Below, in pieces: positions 1-6,266 of a DNA stretch of 16,701 nucleotides. The notes below the pieces were generated by a model. That model searched no databases and was not told the DNA's origin. It saw only the letters and a program-made list of their open reading frames with translations. The position numbers and the translations under genes are program-made. Numbering within the stretch: the first letter of the stretch is position 1; every line of letters starts with the position of its first letter. Source of the DNA: JABWBR01 sp036741235 (GTDB lineage Bacteria > Bacteroidota > Bacteroidia > Chitinophagales > Saprospiraceae); contig DAINSQ010000106.1 in assembly GCA_036741235.1 (NCBI GenBank), positions 1 to 16,701 of the forward strand, read 5' to 3'.

Positions 1-83
1 AAACCCATAAACCCACAAACCTACAACCTACAACCTACAACCTACAACTTACAACATACAACTTACAACTTACAACTTACAAC
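1..83. repeat. A/C-rich short tandem array (8-mer then 7-mer units)
   Basis: Three octamers (AAACCCAT, AAACCCAC, AAACCTAC; 1-24) are followed by exactly eight heptamers (AACCTAC x3, AACTTAC, AACATAC, AACTTAC x3; 25-80) and a final AAC that abuts the ATG at 84. The array touches the left window edge, so it may be the right arm of a larger inverted array like those at 7581-7747 and 8195-8260. It leaves no room for a promoter or ribosome binding site between itself and the next gene. Confidence 0.95.
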
Positions 84-281
84 ATGTTCAACCTCTTCAA
101 AAAAGACCCGGTAAAAGTGCTCGACAAACAATACCGGGAGCTGCTCGAAGCAGCCCAGCAATTGCAGCGCAACGGCGACATCAAGGGTTATGCCTTGAAA
201 ATGCAGGAAGCCGAAGACGTGCTCAAACAAATAGAAGCTCTGGAAAACCAGTCTGGCGGTTCAAAACCTGCTGACCGGTAA
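84..281 (+). CDS. Small Lacal_2735/DUF6435-like protein
   Basis: This 65-residue soluble protein begins MFNLFKKDP and continues as a charged, probably all-helical segment (residues 10-55) with Lys/Glu-rich heptad-like spacing and an EAEDVLKQIE segment. The MF-LFKK start, the length and the helical pattern fit the small Bacteroidota family annotated as Lacal_2735 or DUF6435; its function is unknown and the match is from memory of the family. There is no signal peptide or membrane segment. The ATG follows the A/C repeat array directly, so the array would be the 5' untranslated region or contain the promoter. The OsmC-family gene starts 10 bases after the stop, which suggests co-transcription. 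Confidence 0.8.
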   Translation: MFNLFKKDPVKVLDKQYRELLEAAQQLQRNGDIKGYALKMQEAEDVLKQIEALENQSGGSKPADR

Positions 282-291
282 AACGCAGCAT

Positions 292-711
292 ATGAAAATA
301 AAATTCACCCGCCTCGACGACGCCTATCACATGCAGGCGACCAATGAAATCGGCAACACCGTTGAGACCGACGGCGCGCCCGACATCGGCGGCGGCAACA
401 AGGCCTTCCGGCCCATGCAATTGATGCTCGTGGGACTGGGCTCCTGCAGCGCCATCGACGTCGTGTACCTGCTGCGCAAACAACGCCAACAACTCAACGA
501 CATCCAACTGGAAATAGATGCCGAACGCGAAAAAGACAAACACCCTTCTCTTTTTACCACCATTCACCTCCACTTCCGCCTTTTCGGCCCGCTCGACGAC
601 AAAAAAGTGAAACGCGCGGTGGACCTTTCCATGGAAAAACTCTGCTCGGCTGCCAGAATTATGGAAAAAACGGCTCAAATCACCTGGGATTACGAAATTA
701 TTGCCGGATAA
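292..711 (+). CDS. OsmC family peroxidase-like protein
   Basis: A 139-residue cytosolic protein of the OsmC/Ohr superfamily, thiol-dependent enzymes that reduce organic hydroperoxides. The two family cysteines are in place: Cys52 in the GLGSCSAIDV helix and Cys118 in KLCSAARI. The N-terminal strand region (ETDGAPDIGGGNKAFRPMQL) and the C-terminal strand have the usual layout, and the length is typical. Ohr and OsmC proper differ in sequence from this YhfA-like branch, so the physiological substrate is uncertain. It lies 10 bases after the small DUF6435-like gene, probably in one operon. A small inverted repeat (GACAAT, 4-base loop, ATTGTC; 724-739) follows but lacks a T-run. Confidence 0.88.
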   Translation: MKIKFTRLDDAYHMQATNEIGNTVETDGAPDIGGGNKAFRPMQLMLVGLGSCSAIDVVYLLRKQRQQLNDIQLEIDAEREKDKHPSLFTTIHLHFRLFGPLDDKKVKRAVDLSMEKLCSAARIMEKTAQITWDYEIIAG

Positions 712-734
712 TTCACTCACATTGACAATAATCA

Positions 735-766
735 TTGTCGACTCCCTCTGAATGGCCTAATTTTTG
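735..766 (+). promoter_or_regulatory. Possible Bacteroidota promoter for the kelch gene
   Basis: TTG at 735-737 lies 20 bases before TAATTTTTG (758-766), which is the -7 consensus TAnnTTTG with one extra base. The ATG follows 38 bases later. The imperfect -7 box makes this weak. Confidence 0.35.
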
Positions 767-804
767 GTAATTAAAATCAATTTTTAATTCCTAAAAAATC
801 GGTC

Positions 805-2064
805 ATGAAAAAGATATTCATCAATCATTTTGTAAACGGCTGTATAGCTGTCTTACTGCTTTTTCCCTTGAATTATAGTTTAGCCCAAGGAACCTGGGCT
901 CAACTCAACGACATGCCCGTCATCAAAAACCACCATAGCAGTATATCCTACAATGGCAAGATATATCTCTTTGGAGGAGGTGTTGGTACACAAGATTGTA
1001 CCAATGAAGTGTGGGAATACGACCCTTTGACGGACACGTACCTGGCCAAGGCGCCCATGCCTGCTGGAATATGCGAAGCTGCGCTTGCCGAATACAACGG
1101 GAAAATATACCTTTTTGGCGGGTATTTGATTTTTGGTCAACTTTTCACCAACTGGGTGTTTGAATATGATGTAGAATATAACGCCTGGACCCAGAAGCAA
1201 TCGCTGGCTACAGCCAAATCGTGTACCGGCGCCGCTGTGCTAAACGATAAAATTTATCTGATAGGCGGCGGTATACCCGGTGGAACAGGCCTTACCACCG
1301 TGGATATCTACGATCCCGCTACTGACGCCTGGTCGAGCGGGCCTTCTCTGCCAGTGCAAAAGACCAGTATCACCGCGCATACTATCAATGGCAAAATATA
1401 CGTAGTGGGTGGCACTTCAAGCACCTCGGTAGCGCCTACGGCAACTACATTAGTGTTTGACCCCGAAATAGGAAGCTGGAATACGGTGAGCCCCATACCC
1501 ACACCCAGAATACTACACAGTTCAAGCGTGGTAGACAACAAAATCTTTGTCATGGGCGGCTTGCGCCATATTCCCATGTTACCCGTGTATTCGTCGGTAG
1601 AGATGTACGACCCGGAGCTCGATCAGTGGATAACGGATATCACGCCGATGCCTACGCCGAGAAGGTGTTTTTCCGCTTCGGCATACGAGGGCAAAATTTA
1701 TGTATTTGGAGGCAATAACCAGGCCTCCGGATTTTTCAGATTAGTGGATTTATTCGACCCGGGGAATCTGGTGCCCGTTGTTGACCGGGCAACTCCCAAG
1801 GGCGTCATGCTGGCCCAGAATGCCCCGAATCCGTTCAGCGATGCCACTGACATCTCGTTTACGGTCACTATCGCCGGTTATGTCAATTTGTCGCTCATCG
1901 ACATGAGCGGACAAGTTGTACAGACGCTGATCAACCAAACGCTGGCCTCTGGTATATACGATTACCGCCTGGATGCCCGCGACCTGGCGCCCGGCACGTA
2001 TTTCTACCGCTTACAGGTAGACGGCGACACACCGGAAGTGAGGAAAATGGTGGTGGTGAGGTAG
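805..2064 (+). CDS. Secreted six-kelch-repeat protein with T9SS C-terminal sorting domain
   Basis: This 419-residue protein has a signal peptide (hydrophobic core within residues 10-25, likely cleavage after SLAQ). Six kelch motifs of about 50 residues follow, recognisable by NGKIYLFGG, NGKIYLFGG, NDKIYLIGG, NGKIYVVGG, NNKIFVMGG and EGKIYVFGG, each with a downstream YDP/FDP-W element; together they suggest a six-bladed beta-propeller. From about residue 338 there is a type A T9SS sorting domain: LAQNAPNPF, a LSLIDMSGQVV strand and the LAPGTYFYRLQVDG end with a basic tail. It should be exported by Sec, carried across the outer membrane by T9SS and released or anchored at the surface. No catalytic domain is present, so the ligand is unknown. 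It appears to be transcribed alone. Confidence 0.92.
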   Translation: MKKIFINHFVNGCIAVLLLFPLNYSLAQGTWAQLNDMPVIKNHHSSISYNGKIYLFGGGVGTQDCTNEVWEYDPLTDTYLAKAPMPAGICEAALAEYNGKIYLFGGYLIFGQLFTNWVFEYDVEYNAWTQKQSLATAKSCTGAAVLNDKIYLIGGGIPGGTGLTTVDIYDPATDAWSSGPSLPVQKTSITAHTINGKIYVVGGTSSTSVAPTATTLVFDPEIGSWNTVSPIPTPRILHSSSVVDNKIFVMGGLRHIPMLPVYSSVEMYDPELDQWITDITPMPTPRRCFSASAYEGKIYVFGGNNQASGFFRLVDLFDPGNLVPVVDRATPKGVMLAQNAPNPFSDATDISFTVTIAGYVNLSLIDMSGQVVQTLINQTLASGIYDYRLDARDLAPGTYFYRLQVDGDTPEVRKMVVVR

Positions 2065-2092
2065 TTGTGGGTTGTCAGTTGTCGGTTGTCTG
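2065..2092. repeat. Four degenerate TTGTNNG heptamers directly after the kelch stop
   Basis: TTGTGGG, TTGTCAG, TTGTCGG and TTGTCTG run in exact 7-base register from the first base after the TAG stop. TTGT is invariant and positions 5-6 vary. This is the G/T-rich polarity of the array family seen elsewhere in the window; no matching A/C-rich array is seen to its right. Confidence 0.8.
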
Positions 2093-2128
2093 TCAGTAGA
2101 GACAAATCATGATTTGTCTCTACTGACA
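2091..2128. repeat. 38-bp perfect palindrome
   Basis: The half-site TGTCAGTAGAGACAAATCA is followed with no loop by its exact reverse complement, centred between 2109 and 2110. It overlaps the last heptamer of the preceding array. Palindromes built around GTAGAGACNNN...GTCTCTAC are, as I recall, dispersed in Bacteroidota and cyanobacterial genomes, so this may be a REP/MITE-like element. It could also fold in RNA and act as a terminator after the kelch gene, but no T-run follows. Confidence 0.9.
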
Positions 2129-2213
2129 AAAATCACCCCCCCATACTTGCCTTTTCTCCCTCATTATACAACCTTTGCGGCTGGTTTTCGTATGAATAAC
2201 AAAATCAGAGAGC

Positions 2214-4643
2214 ATGAAATCCAGCGCGCAAAAGGCCTTATTGCTTTATTTTATTATTCTTGCCTACACCTCCAGCGCTCAATCGTATAAATTGAGCGGG
2301 ATCGTCGCATCCAGCGATCGGACTCCCCTGCAGGCAGCAAATGTAGTTGCGGAAGAAAGCGGGGTGGGTGTCTTTTGCGACGAAAACGGGAAATATGAAT
2401 TAGCGCTTCCTGCCGGAAAACACACGATAGTAGTTTCGTTTGTGGGCTACAAACCGGTAAATAGACCTATCGAAGTAGACGCGGATATGGTTATCAACTT
2501 CGAGCTCGAACCCCTGCTCAGCAAACTCGACGAAGTGATCGTGGCGGCCAACCGGTCCCCGGCATTGGCCATCACCCGGCTACCCGATGTAATCAACACC
2601 TATATTACCGCCGGGAAAAAAAATGAAGTCATACAACTCGACCGCGCCAATGTCAACCTGGCCGAGAAGTCGGGGCGGCAATTGTTTGCCAAAATCCCCG
2701 GCGTTTTTGTCTACGATATGGACGGCTCGGGCAACCAGATTAACATCAGCACCCGGGGGCTCGACCCGCACCGCTCCTGGGAATACAATGTGCGCCAGAA
2801 CGGACTGATGACCAATTCCGACATCTACGGTTATCCCGCCAGCCACTACAGCCCGCCGATGGAATCGATCCAGCGCATCGAACTCATACGCGGAACGGCG
2901 TCGCTGCAATACGGCGCAACCTTTGGCGGGATGATCAATTACGTAGTAAAACAGCCCGATACAACGCGTAAAATCAATATCGAGAGCATCCAATCCGCCG
3001 GTTCGTTCGGCTTGTTCAGCTCGTTCAACTCGGTGGGCGGCAAAATTGGCCAATGGCAATACTACGCCTATTACCACAAAAGAACCTCCAAAGGTTACCG
3101 CGACAATGGTTCCTCCGACGCAGAAGCCCAATACGCCGGCATTACCTGGCGCCCCGGCAACAAACTGAGCATACGCGCTGAATTAGGCCGCTCTACCTAC
3201 TTGTACCGCCTGCCCGGTCCGCTGACCGACGCCATGTTTTACGCTAATCCGCGGCAGGCAACCCGCAACCGCAACTATTACTCTCCGGATATTTACATTC
3301 CGGGGCTGACCCTGGACTGGCAGCTCGGCCCGCGCACGCACCTGCAATGGAGCAGCTCAGGGGTATTCGGCAAACGCAACAGCGTACAATTCATCGGCTT
3401 CGCCAATGTCTCCGATGTTATCGATACCACAACCCATGAATTCAAACCTCGCCAGGTAGATATCGACGGGTTTAACAGCCATACAACCGAACTGAGGTTT
3501 ACCCACCAGTATTCATTGGGCAAAATGAAAAACACACTGGCCGCCGGCGTGCGGTACATCAACAACTCCCTGCACCGCCGGCAATTGGGCAAAGGAACTA
3601 CCGGCAGCGATTATACCCTGGCCCTTACCAACCCTAATTGGGGGCGAGATATGTATTTCAAAACGCGCAACGGAGCTTTGTTTGTGGAAAACCTTTTCCA
3701 AATCACTCCAAAACTTGCGGTAACGCCTGGTTTCAGAGTTGAAAAGGGCATCACCCGCATCGAAGGCAATATCGGCGCATTTGACCCCGATCGCGTGCCC
3801 GACGCCATTGAACACGCCTTTCCGCTTTTTGGCGTTAATTTGCAATACCGGGCCAATCAGCAGACGCGCCTCTACGCAGGCTGGTCGCAAGCCTACCGCC
3901 CCGTAATTTTTGCCGACATTTTGCCGCCCACCCCGCTCGACGCCACAGATCCCAACCTGAAAAACGCTTACGGCTACAACGCCGAAGCGGGCATCAGCGG
4001 GGAGTTGGGGCATAGCGCGTTGCATTTCGACCTGAGCCTGTTCCGGCTGCAAGTCGATAATCGCATCGGCAGCATATTGCAAGATAATGGTCAGGGCGGG
4101 CAGTTTATTTATAAAACCAATACGGGCACAAGCGTAACCAACGGCGCCGAAATCTACCTCGACTTCAAACCGCAGCGGCTGTTTAACGCCAACCCGGCGG
4201 CTTTCAACCTGTCTTTCTTCACCGCTACTTCATTTTTCGACGCCCATTATGCCAAAGGCAGCATGGTTGTGGCCGGCGAGGTCCGCAATATTGCCGGCAA
4301 CCGCCTGGAATCCGCTCCCCGCTGGATCAGCCGTAGCGGTTTACAGTGCTGGAGCGACTACTTCCACGCCACACTGCAATACAGCTATGTAGATTGGTCT
4401 TACGCCGATGCGCTAAATACCGCTACGCCCTCTGCTAATGGAGGAGTAGGAAGCGTTCCGTCTTATGGTTTGTGGGATTTCAACCTGGCTGTGTATCTCA
4501 ACAGTCATTTTACCCTGTCAGCCAGCCTGAATAATATTTTTGACAGGCAATATTTCACCAAGCGGCCAACAATTTACCCGGGGCCCGGCATTTGGCCCAG
4601 CGACGGCCGCTCGCTGGTAGTATCGATGGGCGTGAGATTGTGA
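2214..4643 (+). CDS. TonB-dependent outer-membrane receptor, FecA-like
   Basis: An 809-residue outer-membrane receptor. Residues 1-23 are a signal peptide ending in SSAQ. Residues about 25-100 form a carboxypeptidase-regulatory-like beta-sandwich (GIVASSDRTPLQAANVV ... VSFVGYK) typical of Bacteroidota receptors. A plug domain follows (about 130-245) with FAKIPGVFVYDMDGSGNQ, STRGLDPHRSWE and IELIRGTASLQYGATFGGMINYV. The rest is the 22-strand barrel, ending with the LNNIFDRQYFTKRP signature and a terminal hydrophobic strand. GLDPHRSWE plus the QYGATFGGM region resembles Fe(III)-dicitrate/siderophore receptors, so ferric-chelate import is the best guess; the substrate is not proven. There is no N-terminal STN signalling domain and no FecI/FecR or SusD partner in view. 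The gene appears monocistronic. Confidence 0.9.
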   Translation: MKSSAQKALLLYFIILAYTSSAQSYKLSGIVASSDRTPLQAANVVAEESGVGVFCDENGKYELALPAGKHTIVVSFVGYKPVNRPIEVDADMVINFELEPLLSKLDEVIVAANRSPALAITRLPDVINTYITAGKKNEVIQLDRANVNLAEKSGRQLFAKIPGVFVYDMDGSGNQINISTRGLDPHRSWEYNVRQNGLMTNSDIYGYPASHYSPPMESIQRIELIRGTASLQYGATFGGMINYVVKQPDTTRKINIESIQSAGSFGLFSSFNSVGGKIGQWQYYAYYHKRTSKGYRDNGSSDAEAQYAGITWRPGNKLSIRAELGRSTYLYRLPGPLTDAMFYANPRQATRNRNYYSPDIYIPGLTLDWQLGPRTHLQWSSSGVFGKRNSVQFIGFANVSDVIDTTTHEFKPRQVDIDGFNSHTTELRFTHQYSLGKMKNTLAAGVRYINNSLHRRQLGKGTTGSDYTLALTNPNWGRDMYFKTRNGALFVENLFQITPKLAVTPGFRVEKGITRIEGNIGAFDPDRVPDAIEHAFPLFGVNLQYRANQQTRLYAGWSQAYRPVIFADILPPTPLDATDPNLKNAYGYNAEAGISGELGHSALHFDLSLFRLQVDNRIGSILQDNGQGGQFIYKTNTGTSVTNGAEIYLDFKPQRLFNANPAAFNLSFFTATSFFDAHYAKGSMVVAGEVRNIAGNRLESAPRWISRSGLQCWSDYFHATLQYSYVDWSYADALNTATPSANGGVGSVPSYGLWDFNLAVYLNSHFTLSASLNNIFDRQYFTKRPTIYPGPGIWPSDGRSLVVSMGVRL

Positions 4644-4658
4644 GGCGGCAGTAAACAA

Positions 4659-4687
4659 AAAAGGCCCAGCGCGATGCTGAGCCTTTT
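4659..4687 (-). terminator. Intrinsic terminator of the tRNA-Leu operon
   Basis: A 12-bp stem (4659-4670 with 4676-4687) closes a 5-base loop and is followed, reading on the minus strand, by TTGTTT, so the T-run is six T then GTTT. In the minus transcript all 12 pairs form, one of them G-U; in the plus transcript that position is an A-C mismatch. It starts one base after the 3' end of tRNA-Leu(CAG). It may also stop transcription from the receptor gene (stop at 4643), less efficiently. Confidence 0.85.
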
Positions 4688-4688
4688 G

Positions 4689-4772
4689 TGCCGAAAGTGG
4701 GAGTCGAACCCACACTCCCTTACGGGAACACGCCCCTGAAACGTGCGCGTCTGCCAGTTCCGCCATTTCGGC
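4689..4772 (-). tRNA. tRNA-Leu (anticodon CAG)
   Basis: Eighty-four bases fold as a class II tRNA: acceptor GCCGAAA/TTTCGGC with discriminator A, a leucine-type D arm, anticodon stem CACGT/GCGTG around loop TTCAGGG (anticodon CAG, reads CUG), a long variable arm (TTCCCGTAAGGGAG) and T arm GTGGG-TTCGACT-CCCAC. The 3' CCA is not encoded. It is the second of two tandem leucine tRNAs, 15 bases after tRNA-Leu(CAA). Confidence 0.96.
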
Positions 4773-4787
4773 AATTATCAGGTTGGC

Positions 4788-4874
4788 TGGTACCGAAGGT
4801 GGGAATCGAACCCACACGGTATTGCTACCACTGGATTTTGAGTCCAGCGCGTCTACCAATTCCGCCACTTCGGC
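4788..4874 (-). tRNA. tRNA-Leu (anticodon CAA)
   Basis: Class II tRNA with acceptor GCCGAAG/CTTCGGT (giving a G1-U72 wobble pair), discriminator A and an encoded CCA (4788-4790). The anticodon stem CTGGA/TCCAG holds loop CTCAAAA, so the anticodon is CAA (reads UUG). The variable arm is long and the T arm is GTGGG-TTCGATT-CCCAC. Without the CCA the gene spans 4791-4874. It starts 34 bases after the hscB stop with no obvious separate promoter, so read-through transcription from hscB is likely. Its 5' third is nearly identical to the neighbouring tRNA-Leu(CAG), which suggests duplication. Confidence 0.96.
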
Positions 4875-4908
4875 AGGTGCTTTCAGGAGCTACCTGGATG
4901 CCCTTCTT

Positions 4909-5433
4909 TTAGTGCGTGGCAAATTTAGATAAGTTTTCCCGAATACGCAACAGATATTTTCTTTTAAAATAATAATCTTTGATCAATTCCAGCGCAACGG
5001 GATCAGGTTGTTGATCGTTATAAGCCTGTAGCAGCGGTGCAACTTCCTCAAAAAGACTGCTTTCCATGGATTCGATTTGTTGGGACACCTGTTGAAAAGT
5101 ATCAGGGTCAAAATCGAATTCGAGTTCCATCAGGGCTTCATTGAGTTCCATCATCTCCATCAAAAAATCGGCGGGCGCTTCGTTTTGTCCTTCTTCGGCC
5201 AATACGCCTTTCAGTCCGAGCACGTATTGCATACGCCTATCGAGGTCGGATAGAATGCGATAAGCCTCATTATTCAGCGTAGACATTTGCAAGGCATGCG
5301 CTTGTTCTTCAGCGGAAGCGGTGGCGTAAAAATCGGGGTGAAAACGCTTGCTGTTGACATAAAAAGAAGACTTAAGCGCCGCTTCATCGAGGATAAAGGC
5401 GACCGGCAGGTTAAAAAACTCGAAATAATTCAT
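4909..5433 (-). CDS. hscB: Fe-S cluster assembly co-chaperone HscB
   Basis: A 174-residue J-domain protein that would stimulate the HscA/DnaK ATPase and deliver the IscU scaffold in iron-sulfur cluster assembly. The N-terminal J domain begins MNYFEFFNLP and carries the HPD motif at residues 32-34 (KRFHPDFYA), followed by the LNNEAYRILSD helix. The C-terminal half is the acidic three-helix HscB domain that binds the scaffold (ADFLMEMMELNEAL, then DYYFKRKYLLRIREN). The length is normal. I chose the ATG at 5433 because it begins the J-domain consensus, lies one base after the upstream stop (TAACATG) and has AGAAGG about 10 bases before it; an in-frame ATG at 5466 would add 11 non-conserved residues inside the upstream gene. 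No hscA or iscU is in the window. Confidence 0.93.
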   Translation of the reverse strand: MNYFEFFNLPVAFILDEAALKSSFYVNSKRFHPDFYATASAEEQAHALQMSTLNNEAYRILSDLDRRMQYVLGLKGVLAEEGQNEAPADFLMEMMELNEALMELEFDFDPDTFQQVSQQIESMESSLFEEVAPLLQAYNDQQPDPVALELIKDYYFKRKYLLRIRENLSKFATH

Positions 5434-5434
5434 G

Positions 5435-6025
5435 TTAAGAACCTTCTTTTCTGCGGTTGATTTCATCCCGGATCTGTACGGCGCGTTCGTAGTCTTCTTC
5501 GGCCAGCACGTCTTGCAGCAGCTTGTTGAGGGCTTCTACCGAATAGGAAGCCAGCGAAACGCTGCTTTCTGAAAATTCATCGCCCAACTCAAAATTATCC
5601 TCTTCTTCCTCAATATCGTCAGTCGACAAGCCGGCGGCGTCGAGTATAAATTCATACGTATATATCGGGCAATTGGCGCGCACAGCCATAGCAATGGCAT
5701 CAGAAGTGCGGGAATCTATCTCGTAAATCTCGCCGTCTTTGACGCATACCAGCCTGGAATAAAATATGCCGTCCAATAAATTATTGATAATCACCTCCTT
5801 GATTTGCGCGTTAAACGTATCCATAACGTTTTTCATAAGGTCGTGCGTGAGGGGCCGGTTGGGCGTCAGACGCTCAAGCGCTACGGCAATGGCCTGCGCT
5901 TCGAAACTACCGATCACCACCGGCAGTTTCCTTACACCGCTTTCTTCACTCAGCAAAATAACGTAGTTGTGCGATTGCGAAACACTGGGTGAAAGCGCTA
6001 CTATGTTTAATAAGATCTTTTTCAT
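5435..6025 (-). CDS. Bifunctional nuclease family protein (DUF151 + UVR motif)
   Basis: This 196-residue protein has an N-terminal BFN/DUF151 domain (residues 1-135), seen in VALSPSVSQSHNYVILLSEESGVRKLPVVIG, the EAQAIAVALE helix, and IDSRTSDAIAMAVRANCPIYT. Family members in plants have nuclease activity; the bacterial role is not settled. An acidic linker (DDIEEEEDNFELGDE) leads to a C-terminal UvrB/UvrC-type motif (about 160-193: LNKLLQDVLAEEDYERAVQIRDEI). This two-part build is common in Bacteroidota. The stop lies one base before the hscB ATG, so translation of the two is probably coupled. Two promoter-like sequences lie upstream. Confidence 0.92.
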   Translation of the reverse strand: MKKILLNIVALSPSVSQSHNYVILLSEESGVRKLPVVIGSFEAQAIAVALERLTPNRPLTHDLMKNVMDTFNAQIKEVIINNLLDGIFYSRLVCVKDGEIYEIDSRTSDAIAMAVRANCPIYTYEFILDAAGLSTDDIEEEEDNFELGDEFSESSVSLASYSVEALNKLLQDVLAEEDYERAVQIRDEINRRKEGS

Positions 6026-6072
6026 TGCGTTTCCATTGAAAAAAAATCAGCCGTAAGGCTTGCGCCGTTTTC

Positions 6073-6102
6073 CAAAGTTAGCAGAATTTCTTCGTTTGTC
6101 AA
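6073..6102 (-). promoter_or_regulatory. Promoter for the nuclease-hscB-tRNA unit (proximal)
   Basis: On the minus strand TTG (6100-6102) is followed after 19 bases by TAACTTTG (6073-6080), an exact TAnnTTTG -7 box at the expected spacing for Bacteroidota. The start codon is 47 bases downstream. Confidence 0.65.
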
Positions 6103-6122
6103 GGCGCGATTTTAAAAGAGCG

Positions 6123-6155
6123 CAAAGATAATATTTTTTTTGTTTGGGAGTGCAA
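6123..6155 (-). promoter_or_regulatory. Possible second, upstream promoter for the same unit
   Basis: TATCTTTG (6123-6130, minus strand) also matches TAnnTTTG exactly. The nearest TTG (6153-6155) is 22 bases away, slightly long. Confidence 0.4.
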
Positions 6156-6215
6156 CGTTATGCGCGGGCTACAATGCCTGGCAAAATCGCATAGCCATAG
6201 CTTATTGACAAATGT

Positions 6216-6223
6216 TATATTTG
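6216..6223 (+). promoter_or_regulatory. -7 box for the M20 amidohydrolase gene
   Basis: TATATTTG matches TAnnTTTG exactly and sits 43 bases before the ATG. No good TTG/TTTG is found at the -33 position. Confidence 0.45.
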
Positions 6224-6266
6224 TCCTCAGCGCCGAAACTAAAGAAGAATCTACAATAATCAATGC

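Noticed and set aside
724..739. Short inverted repeat after the OsmC gene as a terminator
   Set aside because: Six pairs with a four-base loop and no T-run are too weak to call.
2072..2290. Plus-strand 72-aa frame before the receptor gene
   Set aside because: It runs through the heptamer array and palindrome, overlaps the receptor start in another frame and has no family features.
2580..4082. Long minus-strand frames inside the receptor gene
   Set aside because: The plus-strand frame is a full-length, well-conserved receptor; these are shadows.
4518..4868. Minus-strand open frame beginning MAELVDALDSKSSGS
   Set aside because: It is the familiar false translation of leucine tRNA genes; both tRNAs fold well here.
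4688..4912. Plus-strand open frame across the same tRNAs (MPKVGVEPTLPYG)
   Set aside because: Also a typical antisense translation of tRNA-Leu genes.
5434..5466. Longer hscB start at 5466
   Set aside because: It would place 11 unconserved residues before the J domain and overlap the upstream gene; the ATG at 5433 has a better ribosome site and position.
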